NCBI GenBank assembly: GCA_051654865.1
Contig: JBOFYV010000129.1
Location: forward strand, 1-63,859
Reading direction: 5' to 3'
DNA length: 63,859 nucleotides
DNA from: JBOFOR01 sp051654865
GTDB taxonomy: Bacteria > Bacillota > Clostridia > Peptostreptococcales > Peptostreptococcaceae
Part shown: positions 9,153 through 17,832 of the stretch, piece by piece
Position numbering within the stretch: the first letter of the stretch is position 1
How the letters are laid out: the number at the start of each line of letters is the position of its first letter
Made by a program: the position numbers and the translations under genes
The notes under the pieces: model-generated
What the model was told of the DNA's origin: nothing
The model's database searches: none
The model's input: the letters and a program-made list of their open reading frames with translations, nothing else

Positions 9153-10511
9153 TTATACAACTTCTGTTTTTATATGTTCAGGTACTATTCTTTTCTTAGT
9201 TCCATAAATTATTATTTCATCTATCGGAGGATAATAACTTTCTCCTATAAACTCTTTTTTAGCTTGTCCATTTTCATTATATACTCTAAAGGTATTTACT
9301 TTATATCCGATTCTTCCTTTTTGAGATATTTCATATTTTCCTTTATATAACTTATCACTATATTCCACTTTAGTTTTATTAGGTATACTTTTCATAATTT
9401 CAGTTACCACTTCGATTTCTTTTTTATTTTCTTTATTTCCATAAATTGTAGACACGATTTTATCTTTATATACTTCATTATGAATAAATACAGGTGTTTG
9501 ATAATTATTTTTAAATTTTAAGTCAATATTTCCAGTTGTAACCGTTGCATCTCTTCCCTTTGATACATATGCACTTGGTATGCTATGATTTCTTACACTT
9601 ATTATTTCTAATCCCGAGTACAAAGCCGCATTATATATAGTGCTAGATACCTGGCATATTCCTCCACCTAATCCTTCTTCTAATTTTCCATTAACTATTA
9701 CAGGTGCTTTTTTAAATTTTTCTCTTTTATCTTTATGGTTTATATAGTAATTAAAAGAGAACTCATCAGAAGGCTTCATAATAATATCATTAGTTGCATG
9801 CGCAGCAATTTTTATATTATTAACTCTATTAACTGTATTTGAACTAAAATAAGTTTCATATGTTCCTAGAATTGTGTCAATCTTATTTAAATCTTGGTAT
9901 AAATACATTGGCTTAATTTCAACAACAGGAATATAAATTGATGTTTTTTCTCTTTGTTTTAAATTTTTAAGTATATCTTCTTTTAGTTTCTCATCACTTA
10001 TCTTTATACCACATTCTTCTTTTGTATATGTTAGTGTTTTATTTTCAACCTTTATAGTTGCATCTATAGCTTCTCTATTTAACTCCGAACTAATATATTT
10101 GATATAATCATCGATTTTTTTATCGTCATAAGTATATTCTAAGTTTACGATTTTTTTATTCCCGAATTTTAAATCTATTTTAGATTTAAAATTAGAAATC
10201 TTATCTTTTCCCTTAGTTATACTGTACGCTTCTTCAACGCTTTTATCTATATTGTATATAATTCCTATCTCTTTTAAATTCAATGTATATATTTTACCTT
10301 CATACTCTAGGTTCAATACATTGCTTTTACTTATTACTTTTTCAACTTTCTTTTTAGCCTCTTCTTTTTCTAAATTAGATACATCTATTTCCTCAATAAA
10401 AATATTGCTATAGATTTTATCTTTATTACTTAAAGATTCAGCTATCTTTATATTACCTAAAAAAAAGATTCCTATTGATAACACTACTATTATTTTAAGC
10501 TTCTTCACCAT
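9153..10511 (-). CDS. VanW family cell-wall protein with G5 domain
   Basis: A 452-residue exported protein: N-terminal membrane anchor or signal (about 4-24), a YoaR-type putative peptidoglycan-binding region (about 30-200), the VanW domain with its hallmark GGGICQVSSTIYNAAL near residue 285, and a C-terminal G5 domain (about 370-440). VanW-domain proteins occur widely in Firmicutes; the name comes from some vancomycin clusters, but the domain does not confer resistance and its role in the wall is unknown. The ATG overlaps the nth stop (TAATG at 10509-10513), so it is translationally coupled to nth, an odd partner functionally. Confidence 0.88.
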   Translation of the reverse strand: MVKKLKIIVVLSIGIFFLGNIKIAESLSNKDKIYSNIFIEEIDVSNLEKEEAKKKVEKVISKSNVLNLEYEGKIYTLNLKEIGIIYNIDKSVEEAYSITKGKDKISNFKSKIDLKFGNKKIVNLEYTYDDKKIDDYIKYISSELNREAIDATIKVENKTLTYTKEECGIKISDEKLKEDILKNLKQREKTSIYIPVVEIKPMYLYQDLNKIDTILGTYETYFSSNTVNRVNNIKIAAHATNDIIMKPSDEFSFNYYINHKDKREKFKKAPVIVNGKLEEGLGGGICQVSSTIYNAALYSGLEIISVRNHSIPSAYVSKGRDATVTTGNIDLKFKNNYQTPVFIHNEVYKDKIVSTIYGNKENKKEIEVVTEIMKSIPNKTKVEYSDKLYKGKYEISQKGRIGYKVNTFRVYNENGQAKKEFIGESYYPPIDEIIIYGTKKRIVPEHIKTEVV

Positions 10512-11140
10512 TAGTCATTCCCTTCTATATAGTAATCGCAATCATTCTTTATAGGACAAATCTCACATTCAGGTTTCCTGGCTTTACAAATCCTCCTTCC
10601 ATGAAAAATTAAAAGATGATGAGAATGCGACCACCTTTTCTTAGGTATAGCCTTCATCAACTCAAATTCGGTTTTCTCTGGTGTTGAAGTTTTAACTATG
10701 CCTATTCTGTTTGCTACTCTAAATACATGTGTATCTACAGCAATTGCATCCATACCAAAGGCATTACTTAAAACTACGTTTGCAGTCTTTCTACCTACGC
10801 CCGGTAATTCTGTGAGTTTATCTAGTTCATTAGGCACTTCTCCATTATATAAATCACATATTTTTTTAGATGTTTGTTTTATTTTTTCTGCCTTACTTTT
10901 ATATAATCCACAACTTTTAATTTCATTCTCTATTTCTTTTATAGTTAATTTAGAAAATATCTCTGGTGTATTATATTTTTTAAATAACTCCTCGGTAACT
11001 TTATTTACTCTTACATCTGTACACTGAGCAGATAGTATTGTTGCTACTAATAATTCAAATGCAGTTGTATGATTTAGCTCACAATGTGCATCTGGATAAG
11101 TTTCTTCTAATATATCTAGTATTTTATTAATATTTTTCAT
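10511..11140 (-). CDS. nth: endonuclease III (DNA glycosylase/AP lyase)
   Basis: Base-excision repair enzyme that removes oxidised pyrimidines and nicks the resulting abasic site. From the start at 11140 it is 209 residues. It carries the helix-hairpin-helix ELPGVGRKTANVV with catalytic Lys118, the catalytic Asp136 (AVDTHVFRV), and a C-terminal iron-sulfur loop C185-x6-C192-x2-C195-x5-C201. I chose the internal ATG because AGGGGGG stands about six bases upstream; the longer frame adds 19 residues without a site. The VanW-family gene overlaps its stop codon. Confidence 0.95.
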   Translation of the reverse strand: MKNINKILDILEETYPDAHCELNHTTAFELLVATILSAQCTDVRVNKVTEELFKKYNTPEIFSKLTIKEIENEIKSCGLYKSKAEKIKQTSKKICDLYNGEVPNELDKLTELPGVGRKTANVVLSNAFGMDAIAVDTHVFRVANRIGIVKTSTPEKTEFELMKAIPKKRWSHSHHLLIFHGRRICKARKPECEICPIKNDCDYYIEGND

Positions 11141-11235
11141 AAACGCCCCCCTATTTTTATTAATTTCATTAGTTATATTATCCTTCATATTTATCAATAT
11201 ATAACAAACCTTTTCATTTTTTATAATTAATATTT

Positions 11236-11278
11236 CAAAAAAATAGACAAAACACAGTTAATGTTTTGTCTATTTTAA
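11236..11278 (-). terminator. intrinsic terminator downstream of the Lon-like gene
   Basis: A 12 to 13-bp stem (AAATAGACAAAAC with GTTTTGTCTATTT) followed by a T-run on the minus strand. Confidence 0.85.
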
Positions 11279-11336
11279 GCAACTTACTATCTAGTTGATT
11301 TTATTACTTTATTTACCCATATTTTCATATAATTAA

Positions 11337-13589
11337 CTATTTTTTATAAGCATTTTGTATATCACTAAAATGTTTTAATCTTTCTATGGCTAATCTCTTA
11401 ACTTCTTCAAACTTCATATCCGTTAATATTTCTATTGCTTCTTTTGCATTTTCTACTGTATATATATGGAATGTTCCTTTTTCTACAGCTTCGTTCACTT
11501 CATTAGATAATACTAAGTTTCTAGCATTATTCTTAGGTATTATTACACCTTGCTCTGAATTCAAACCTTTTTTCTTGCAAGCAGAGTAGAAACCTTCTAT
11601 CTTTTCACTAATACCTCCAACTACTTGAATTTCACCTTTTTGATTCATAGATCCTGTTGCTGCTATATTTTGCTTTAGAGGAATATTGCTTAATGAAGAT
11701 AATAATGCATATAACTCTGCACCAGTTGCACTGTCACCATCAACTCCACCATAATTCTGCTCAAAGCATATGTTGGCATTTAATGATAATGGGAATTCTT
11801 GTGCAAGATTTTCGTATAAATATCCACTTAGTATTAATACCCCTTTGCTATGAATAGGACCACTCATATCAACTTCTCTTTCTATATTTACTATACCCTT
11901 ACTCCCTGGACTTGTTGTTACAGTTATTCTTGATGGTCTTCCAAAGGAATATTCTCCAGTGTTCAGTACAGATAACCCATTTATAACTCCTACTCTTTTC
12001 CCCTTTGTTTCTATTAAGGTAAATCCATTATCTAATGATTCATCCATTTTACTTTCTATTCTATTTACTCTTTTTCTTCTTTCTTCTATCGCTTGATTTA
12101 TATCTTCTTTATCTACGTATTCCGCATCCCTTATTCCAGCATAAGCCTCAGACTCAACAATAACTTCCATAATTTTATTAAAATGAGTTGAAAGTTTATA
12201 TTTATCTCCTGATATTCTAGTGCTATGTTTTATAACTTCTTGAACTGCATCATAAGTAAAATGTTTTAAATCATTCTTTTTGCATTGGAATGCAATAAAC
12301 TTAGCTAATCCATTTTCGTTAATTTCATTTTTATCCATCTCATTGTCAAAATCTACAAAGACCTTAAAGTATTTACAAAAATCTGGATCATAGTTATAAA
12401 GAAGATTATACATATAATTACTACCTATTAATATTACCTTCATATCTATAGGCATATTCTCTGGTTTTATAGATGTTTGAGTATCTACCCCTATTTTCCT
12501 AGATTGTATAGCTCTTTTTAACATATCCCATGATAACGCGTATCTTAATAATTGGTCTACGTATAAAACTAAATAACCTCCATTAGCTTTGTGAACTGCC
12601 CCTGGAATAAGTTTTGTGAAATCAGTTTTTACATTTCCATTATTATAATCATACTCTGCTTTACCAAACAAGTTAGATGGACTTGGGTTTATTTCTACAA
12701 TTACTGGTGCAGGGGAATTTTCCTTGTCTATGCCATTATCAACAAAAAGATTTACTTTATACTTTATAAATATGTCTTTATCATATTTATCTTTTAAATC
12801 TTCTTCATCCATATAAAATAAGTACACGTACTCTAAAACATCTTCTCTCATATTCTTTAAGTATGTTTGAACCTTTTCATAGTCTTTGTACTTATCTGAT
12901 AAACTTTGAATGTGAGGATCAATAATAAATTTAGCTACTTCTTCTTCTAATTCTAAAAGGGCTTCTTTGGCTGCATCCTCTAAATCTCTTATCTTATACA
13001 CAACTTGAATTGCCATATTTTCTAATTCTCTTTTTAATTTATAGAATTCTTCATCACTAGCATCATCGTCTTCTTTTTCAGAATCTTTCTCGTCTTTAAT
13101 TGGTATAAATACCATTCCTACTTTGCTATTTTTTAATTTGAATCCTTTTTCTTCTCCATATTTTTTTATTTTTTTAAGTAAAGCATCTTTTTCTCTTTCA
13201 TAATCTTCAATTAGTTGATTTTTACCTAATTCAAAATCTTCACTTTCAAATGCATCTCTAAGTTCATCTTCCAATGTTTCTATCAACTTTTCTATATCTT
13301 TTTTAAATACTTTTCCTAGACCTTTTTCTAAGCCAATAATTACTGGCTCCCTATTATTCTCAAAATTATAAACATAACACCAATCTTGTTGATTTCCTTT
13401 TTGGGCTGCATGATTTTTTAAAGCTTTCATAGCATATGTTGTTTTTCCAGTTCCTGAATCTCCAGCTAAATACATATTATAAGCTGGATTGTTAATGTTT
13501 AATCCAATCTCCATCGCTGCTATAGCTCTTTCTTGGCCTAATATACCCTCTAGAGGTTCTAACTCTGATGTATTATTGAACTTTAGCAT
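11337..13589 (-). CDS. Lon-like AAA protease (LonB/LonC-related)
   Basis: A 750-residue protein with an AAA module and a C-terminal Lon protease domain. Walker A is intact (GDSGTGKT, residues 43-50). A long charged helical insertion (about 90-270) interrupts the AAA core. The Walker B-like segment reads NGGYLVLYVDQLL, with Gln where the usual acidic residue follows Asp, so ATP hydrolysis may be weak or altered. The protease dyad is Ser620 (GDSATGAEL) and Lys663 (ISEKIEGF), 43 residues apart as in Lon. The ATG at 13589 has GGGGAGG seven bases upstream; a longer frame starts 27 codons earlier without a site. Substrates are unknown. It is monocistronic. Confidence 0.9.
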   Translation of the reverse strand: MLKFNNTSELEPLEGILGQERAIAAMEIGLNINNPAYNMYLAGDSGTGKTTYAMKALKNHAAQKGNQQDWCYVYNFENNREPVIIGLEKGLGKVFKKDIEKLIETLEDELRDAFESEDFELGKNQLIEDYEREKDALLKKIKKYGEEKGFKLKNSKVGMVFIPIKDEKDSEKEDDDASDEEFYKLKRELENMAIQVVYKIRDLEDAAKEALLELEEEVAKFIIDPHIQSLSDKYKDYEKVQTYLKNMREDVLEYVYLFYMDEEDLKDKYDKDIFIKYKVNLFVDNGIDKENSPAPVIVEINPSPSNLFGKAEYDYNNGNVKTDFTKLIPGAVHKANGGYLVLYVDQLLRYALSWDMLKRAIQSRKIGVDTQTSIKPENMPIDMKVILIGSNYMYNLLYNYDPDFCKYFKVFVDFDNEMDKNEINENGLAKFIAFQCKKNDLKHFTYDAVQEVIKHSTRISGDKYKLSTHFNKIMEVIVESEAYAGIRDAEYVDKEDINQAIEERRKRVNRIESKMDESLDNGFTLIETKGKRVGVINGLSVLNTGEYSFGRPSRITVTTSPGSKGIVNIEREVDMSGPIHSKGVLILSGYLYENLAQEFPLSLNANICFEQNYGGVDGDSATGAELYALLSSLSNIPLKQNIAATGSMNQKGEIQVVGGISEKIEGFYSACKKKGLNSEQGVIIPKNNARNLVLSNEVNEAVEKGTFHIYTVENAKEAIEILTDMKFEEVKRLAIERLKHFSDIQNAYKK

Positions 13590-13688
13590 AAAACCTCCCC
13601 CCTTTCTTTTTATACATTCTATGTTTTGTAGCTTGTAAAAGTTGAGCTTTCTAATATTAATTTTATTCATTATATTTAAATACTTTCC

Positions 13689-13731
13689 AAAAAAAAAGAA
13701 ATCTTTGACTATTAGTCTTCAGATTTCTTTT
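13689..13731 (-). terminator. terminator overlapping the end of queG
   Basis: AGAAATCT pairs with AGATTTCT across the queG stop, followed by a long A-run on the plus strand (T-run on minus). Confidence 0.7.
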
Positions 13732-14617
13732 TAGATATTTCTAAATTTCTTTTTATTATATTTTTACCTCTCCAACTAAATGCTCTTTCTCCATATCTTC
13801 GTTTAAACTCTTTATTAGAAATTTCATTTATTTCTACTTCGTCTAAGTTAGTTATTATATGTTCTTTAAATTCATTTATATTAGTATGCTTTATATTTTT
13901 ATTATGAGGGCATACATCCTGACATATATCACAACCAAATATTTTGTTATTTTCACTCATAATTCTTATGTCTTCGTCTTCTAATTCACCCTTTTTTTGT
14001 GTAATATATGACAAACATCTTTTAGGGTTCATTTCAAAATTTCCTAATATAGCATTTCCCGGACAATATTCTACACATTTTCCACAATTTATACAGCTTT
14101 TTGGTAATGGTTCGTCAGGATTAAACTCATAATTATTTATTATATATCCTATGAACACATACGAACCATACTCATCAGTTATTATGTTATTATTTATACC
14201 AAAATATCCTATCCCTGCTAAGTATGCTAAATATCTATCTACTAATGGACCATTGTCTGTATACATCTTATATTCAAATCCACTTATTTCATTTGATAAA
14301 TAATCACAAATACTACTTAACTTCTCTTTTACAACTATATGATAATCCTTACCGTAACAATATTTTGATAAATTACCATCCTCAACATTACCTATATAAT
14401 AAGGAAATGCACATACTATTATGGATTTAGCATTTTCCATAGCAGCTTTAGGATTAATTCTATTTTCTAGTATAGGCTCTTCCATTCCTGTTATATGTCC
14501 ATTTGATAATCTATGTTTAATTATCTTTTTTAAGTTTTCATAAGGACCAACACCTGCAATACCTACAGTTTCTATTCCTATAGATTTACAAAACTCTTTA
14601 ATTTTTTCGCTATTCAT
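13712..14617 (-). CDS. queG: epoxyqueuosine reductase QueG
   Basis: Catalyses the last step of queuosine synthesis in tRNA, reducing epoxyqueuosine to queuosine with a cobalamin and two [4Fe-4S] clusters. Visible are the conserved YTDNGPLVDRYLAYLAGIG segment with the catalytic Asp, the first ferredoxin-like motif CINCGKCVEYCPGNAI and the second, CDICQDVCPHN. Start at 14617 is preceded by AAAGGAT; a start five codons earlier lacks a site. Cobalamin dependence makes the B12-riboswitch cobalt transporter at the other end of the window functionally relevant, though not genetically linked. No other queuosine genes are nearby. Confidence 0.93.
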   Translation of the reverse strand: MNSEKIKEFCKSIGIETVGIAGVGPYENLKKIIKHRLSNGHITGMEEPILENRINPKAAMENAKSIIVCAFPYYIGNVEDGNLSKYCYGKDYHIVVKEKLSSICDYLSNEISGFEYKMYTDNGPLVDRYLAYLAGIGYFGINNNIITDEYGSYVFIGYIINNYEFNPDEPLPKSCINCGKCVEYCPGNAILGNFEMNPKRCLSYITQKKGELEDEDIRIMSENNKIFGCDICQDVCPHNKNIKHTNINEFKEHIITNLDEVEINEISNKEFKRRYGERAFSWRGKNIIKRNLEISKKKSED

Positions 14618-14681
14618 AAAATATCCTTTCATTAATCGTTCATTAGTTTTATAATAACTAAAGTATAAGGAAGGTGATTAT

Positions 14682-15086
14682 TTGATAAAACTAACTATAC
14701 CCGGTAGACCTATTAGTAAGTCTAATTTTAAACTTCACAATGTTCATGGTCAAGCTTGGATGCCTTCTACTGGTAAACACTCAAAATATCTAGCTTACGA
14801 AAATATGATTGCAGGTTTTATAAATCAGCAATATTCAGGTGAAACAATAGAAGAAGATTTAATTACTGTTCTTAAATTATATTTTCCTAATAAGCGCATG
14901 GGGGATTTGCATAATTACCCCAAAAGTATTTGTGACGGCATCGAAAAAAGCGGTATTATAAAAAATGACAAACAACTAAAACCTGTTTTGCTATTTGATT
15001 TTATAGATAAAGACAATCCTCGTGTTGAAATTGAGCTTTATCCAGTTTCTAAATATAATGTATCTTATGATGTAACTGAAAAATAA
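14682..15086 (+). CDS. RusA-like Holliday junction resolvase family nuclease
   Basis: A 134-residue protein starting at TTG with GGAAGG upstream. It resembles RusA crossover-junction endonucleases: a beta-rich N-terminus (KLTIPGRPISKSN) and the metal-binding block D75-L-H77-N78, K81, D85 and D96 (KNDKQL). In E. coli RusA the first cluster is D-x-D-N; here the second acidic residue is His77, so metal binding may differ. RusA proteins usually come from phages, but no phage gene is near. It is alone on the plus strand in a long minus-strand region, divergent from queG and followed by a bidirectional terminator. Activity is an inference. Confidence 0.72.
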   Translation: MIKLTIPGRPISKSNFKLHNVHGQAWMPSTGKHSKYLAYENMIAGFINQQYSGETIEEDLITVLKLYFPNKRMGDLHNYPKSICDGIEKSGIIKNDKQLKPVLLFDFIDKDNPRVEIELYPVSKYNVSYDVTEK

Positions 15087-15092
15087 TTAAAA

Positions 15093-15132
15093 CTAAAGAG
15101 AACTTTTATGTTAAGTTCTCCTTAGCTTTTAT
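15093..15132 (+). terminator. bidirectional terminator between rusA-like gene and aldo/keto reductase
   Basis: GAGAACTT (from 15099) pairs with AAGTTCTC (to 15120), extended by flanking CTAAA/TTAG bases, with T's following on the plus strand and A-rich sequence on the other side. Confidence 0.75.
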
Positions 15133-15152
15133 TTTGATATTATTTTAAATTT

Positions 15153-16148
15153 TTAATCTAATTTTTTAGATACATCTTTTAACATTTCTCTTATGGGTAA
15201 ATCATATGGACATTTTGTTTCACAAAGTCCACATTCAACACATTTATTTGCCTTTGTATCCATAGTTGCATATCTCTCTTTTGCCCAATCTTTTAGATTA
15301 TATCTTGTATAATATCCTTCTAATAAAAATAATTGAGGTATATTTATTCCTACTGGACATGGTAAACAATACTCACATCTTCTACAAAATCTTTTACCTA
15401 AAGTATTTTTTATCTCTTCTATTTTTAATAAATCACGCTCTGTAAGTTTTGTATTTTTTAATGTAGCTACATTTTCTTTTACTTGTTCTTCACTTTCCAT
15501 CCCTGGTATAACTACATCTATGTATTCCTTAGACAGTATATATTTTATCGCAAGAGTAGCATCATCTAATGCACCACCTGCTAAAGGTTTCATTACTATT
15601 ACTCCAATACCCTTTTTATGAGCTTTTTTAAAAACATCATCTGCTTGATTTTCAACTATATTATAAGGAAACTGAACTGTAGAAAATTTATCATCTTCAA
15701 CAACCTTTTCTATAGTCTCTAAACTATGGCTTGTTATTCCAATCTCTTTTATCTTTCCTTCTTTTTTAGCCTCCAGTAATGCTCTATATGCTTTATTTTC
15801 ATCAAATATAGTTCCATATTCTTCTGGCTTAAGATTGTGTATTTGATACAGGTCTATATAGTCAGTTTTTAACTTTTCTAAACTTATATCTATATCTTTT
15901 TTCATGCCTTCGTAATCTCTAGACATACTCTTAGTTGCAATAAAAAAATTATCTCTTCTACCATCTAATGCATTACCTATATATTCTTCACTTATTGTAT
16001 ACCCTCTAGCTGTATCTATAAAATTTACACCTTCATTTTCAAGTGCATCCATTACTTTATTAGTCTCTTCTTGAGTTATTCTTTGTATTGGTATACCTCC
16101 AAAACCAACTCTTTTAATTTTCATATGAGTTTTTCCCAACAGTATCAT
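15153..16148 (-). CDS. aldo/keto reductase with C-terminal 4Fe-4S domain
   Basis: A 331-residue protein: an aldo/keto reductase barrel (about 1-255) with the conserved FIDTARGYTISEEYIG Asp/Tyr segment, ATKS lysine region and QIHNL histidine region, then a ferredoxin-like tail with CRRCEYCLPCPVGI (about 270) and CVECGLCETKCPYDLP (near the C-terminus). Such fusions are common in anaerobic Firmicutes and presumably exchange electrons with ferredoxin; substrates are unknown. The start at 16148 has AGGTGG seven bases upstream; the longer frame lacks one. Confidence 0.87.
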   Translation of the reverse strand: MILLGKTHMKIKRVGFGGIPIQRITQEETNKVMDALENEGVNFIDTARGYTISEEYIGNALDGRRDNFFIATKSMSRDYEGMKKDIDISLEKLKTDYIDLYQIHNLKPEEYGTIFDENKAYRALLEAKKEGKIKEIGITSHSLETIEKVVEDDKFSTVQFPYNIVENQADDVFKKAHKKGIGVIVMKPLAGGALDDATLAIKYILSKEYIDVVIPGMESEEQVKENVATLKNTKLTERDLLKIEEIKNTLGKRFCRRCEYCLPCPVGINIPQLFLLEGYYTRYNLKDWAKERYATMDTKANKCVECGLCETKCPYDLPIREMLKDVSKKLD

Positions 16149-16260
16149 ATTAATCCCACCTAACTTATTCAATATATTAACTATTAGTAGTATATCAAAT
16201 TTTTACGTATAAAGTCATTATATTGACTTTGAAACTGTAGATAAGTAACTTAATTATATT

Positions 16261-17097
16261 TTATAAATTTACTAGCTGTTCTTTTAGCATCTTTATTTCT
16301 TCTTTATGTCCTTCATCTTCTAAAGGCGTTTCTAAGAAAAATGGTAGATGTGATAACCTTGGATGACTCATAAATCTAACTATAGCCTCTAATCCAATCT
16401 CCCCTTCTCCAATTACAGAGTGTCTATCTTTTTTATTGCCAAATGGCATCATACTGTCATTTAAATGCACTGCTTTTAACTTATGCAGTCCTATGATTCT
16501 ATCAAATTCATTAAGCACGTTATCTAAGTCATTTACTATATCATATCCAGCCGAAAAAATATGACATGTATCTAAGCATATTCCTATTTTTTCATTATAT
16601 TTAACTTTATCTATTATTTGTTTTAGATGATTAAAATCATAACCAATCTCTGTTCCTTTTCCCGACATAGTCTCTAGAAGAATCATTATTTTTTCATTTC
16701 CAGTTATAGCTTCATTCAATCCATCAGCTATTCTTTCTATTCCAAAATCTATACCTCCTCCTACATGACTTCCTGGATGAAAACATAAATATTCTATCCC
16801 TAGAGAGTCCATTCTTTGTATATCTTCTTTTATTACTCTTTTGGCAAACTCATATACATCATCTTTAGCCCCACCTAGATTCATTGTATATGGTGCATGA
16901 GCAAGTAGAGGTCCAAAACTATTTTCTGTTCTTATTTTTTGAAACTTATCTATATCTTTTGAATCAAATTCTTTAGCATTACCTCCTCTTGGATTTCTGC
17001 TGAAAAATTGAAATGTATTAGCTCCTATATCTACTGCTGTTTGAGCTGCTTTTGCAAAACCTTTTGATATTGAAATATGTGGTCCTATTACTAACAT
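16261..17097 (-). CDS. nfo: deoxyribonuclease IV (endonuclease IV)
   Basis: An AP endonuclease of base-excision repair that cleaves 5' of abasic sites using three zinc ions in a TIM barrel. The 278-residue protein has the expected metal ligands in context: GPHISISKG at the start, AHAPY, FHPGSHVGGG, LLETMSGKGTEIG, CLDTCHIFSAGYD, VHLNDSMMPFGNKKDRH and GEGEIG, ending FFLETP. The ATG at 17097 is preceded by AGGAGG; an upstream in-frame start is not. It follows the ArsR-like regulator gene on the same strand but is separated by a terminator. It complements nth elsewhere in the window. Confidence 0.95.
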   Translation of the reverse strand: MLVIGPHISISKGFAKAAQTAVDIGANTFQFFSRNPRGGNAKEFDSKDIDKFQKIRTENSFGPLLAHAPYTMNLGGAKDDVYEFAKRVIKEDIQRMDSLGIEYLCFHPGSHVGGGIDFGIERIADGLNEAITGNEKIMILLETMSGKGTEIGYDFNHLKQIIDKVKYNEKIGICLDTCHIFSAGYDIVNDLDNVLNEFDRIIGLHKLKAVHLNDSMMPFGNKKDRHSVIGEGEIGLEAIVRFMSHPRLSHLPFFLETPLEDEGHKEEIKMLKEQLVNL

Positions 17098-17149
17098 TTT
17101 ATGTCCTCCTAATTTTAATTGCATATTGTTATATATAAATTATACCCAA

Positions 17150-17184
17150 AAAAAATAAGTATCAACAACGTTGACACTTATTAT
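17150..17184 (-). terminator. terminator downstream of the ArsR-like gene
   Basis: AATAAGTATCAAC and GTTGACACTTATT form a stem with one mismatch; the A-run before it gives T's on the minus strand. Confidence 0.78.
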
Positions 17185-17750
17185 ATATTATACTCTTTAT
17201 TTTCTGATATAGGTATTGAAACTATAGCTAAGTCATATTTGACTTCATCGTCAGACTCTTCTCTCTTCTCTAAAATATCTTGTATTTTAGATTTTATAGT
17301 GCTGTTTAATTCTATTATCTCTTGCTGTGTAAAGCAGTTATCATGATAGTCTGTTACATTTTCCCCATCTAAAATCTCTTTTTCTGCTGCTTGATAAAAT
17401 AATTCGATTATATCTTCAAACTTAGATATACACAGTTCCTGCTTTTCATCGCCACCATTATGTAATGAGAAATCTAAAACTTTTTTATCTATGACTATAT
17501 TTTTTGCACTTGGATAATAATACTTTTCCACAATACCCGATTTAATTTTTTCTTCTACTAACTCTAGTATCCCTACTTTATAAAGTGTTTTTATATGATA
17601 GTTAATCTTAGCATGAGGCTCATCTAACAATTGTGATAATTGTTTAGCCGACAGCGGTGATTTATCAAATGTTTTTAAAATATCTATTCTTCTTGGATGC
17701 GCTATTGCTTTTATACATTCCAAATCTCTAAGTACAAGTACTTCTCTCAT
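17181..17750 (-). CDS. ArsR-like winged-helix transcriptional regulator
   Basis: A 189-residue protein. Residues 8-80 form a winged helix-turn-helix: IKAIAHPRRIDILKTF, then LSAKQLSQLLDEPHAKINYHIKTLYKVG (helix 2-3 and recognition helix) and a wing ending VEKYYYPSA. The C-terminal 100 residues have no recognised ligand domain; two cysteines (CISKF, CFTQQ) are not arranged like the ArsR metal site. It may regulate itself or the neighbouring nfo or glsA genes; no operator is evident. Target and signal are unknown. Confidence 0.8.
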   Translation of the reverse strand: MREVLVLRDLECIKAIAHPRRIDILKTFDKSPLSAKQLSQLLDEPHAKINYHIKTLYKVGILELVEEKIKSGIVEKYYYPSAKNIVIDKKVLDFSLHNGGDEKQELCISKFEDIIELFYQAAEKEILDGENVTDYHDNCFTQQEIIELNSTIKSKIQDILEKREESDDEVKYDLAIVSIPISENKEYNI

Positions 17751-17832
17751 TCCCCCACCCCTACAAAAAAATTATTATATTTGTAATTTAATTATATATG
17801 AAGAAATTGCAGTTGTCAAAAAATTCTATATT

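Noticed and set aside
9153..10511. VanW-family gene as a vancomycin resistance determinant
   Set aside because: VanW domains are widespread in Firmicutes; no vanHAX/vanR/vanS genes are present and the protein has G5 and YoaR-like domains typical of the housekeeping form.
14682..15086. Prophage remnant around the RusA-like gene
   Set aside because: Flanking genes are queG and an aldo/keto reductase; no integrase, repressor, structural gene or attachment-like repeat was seen.
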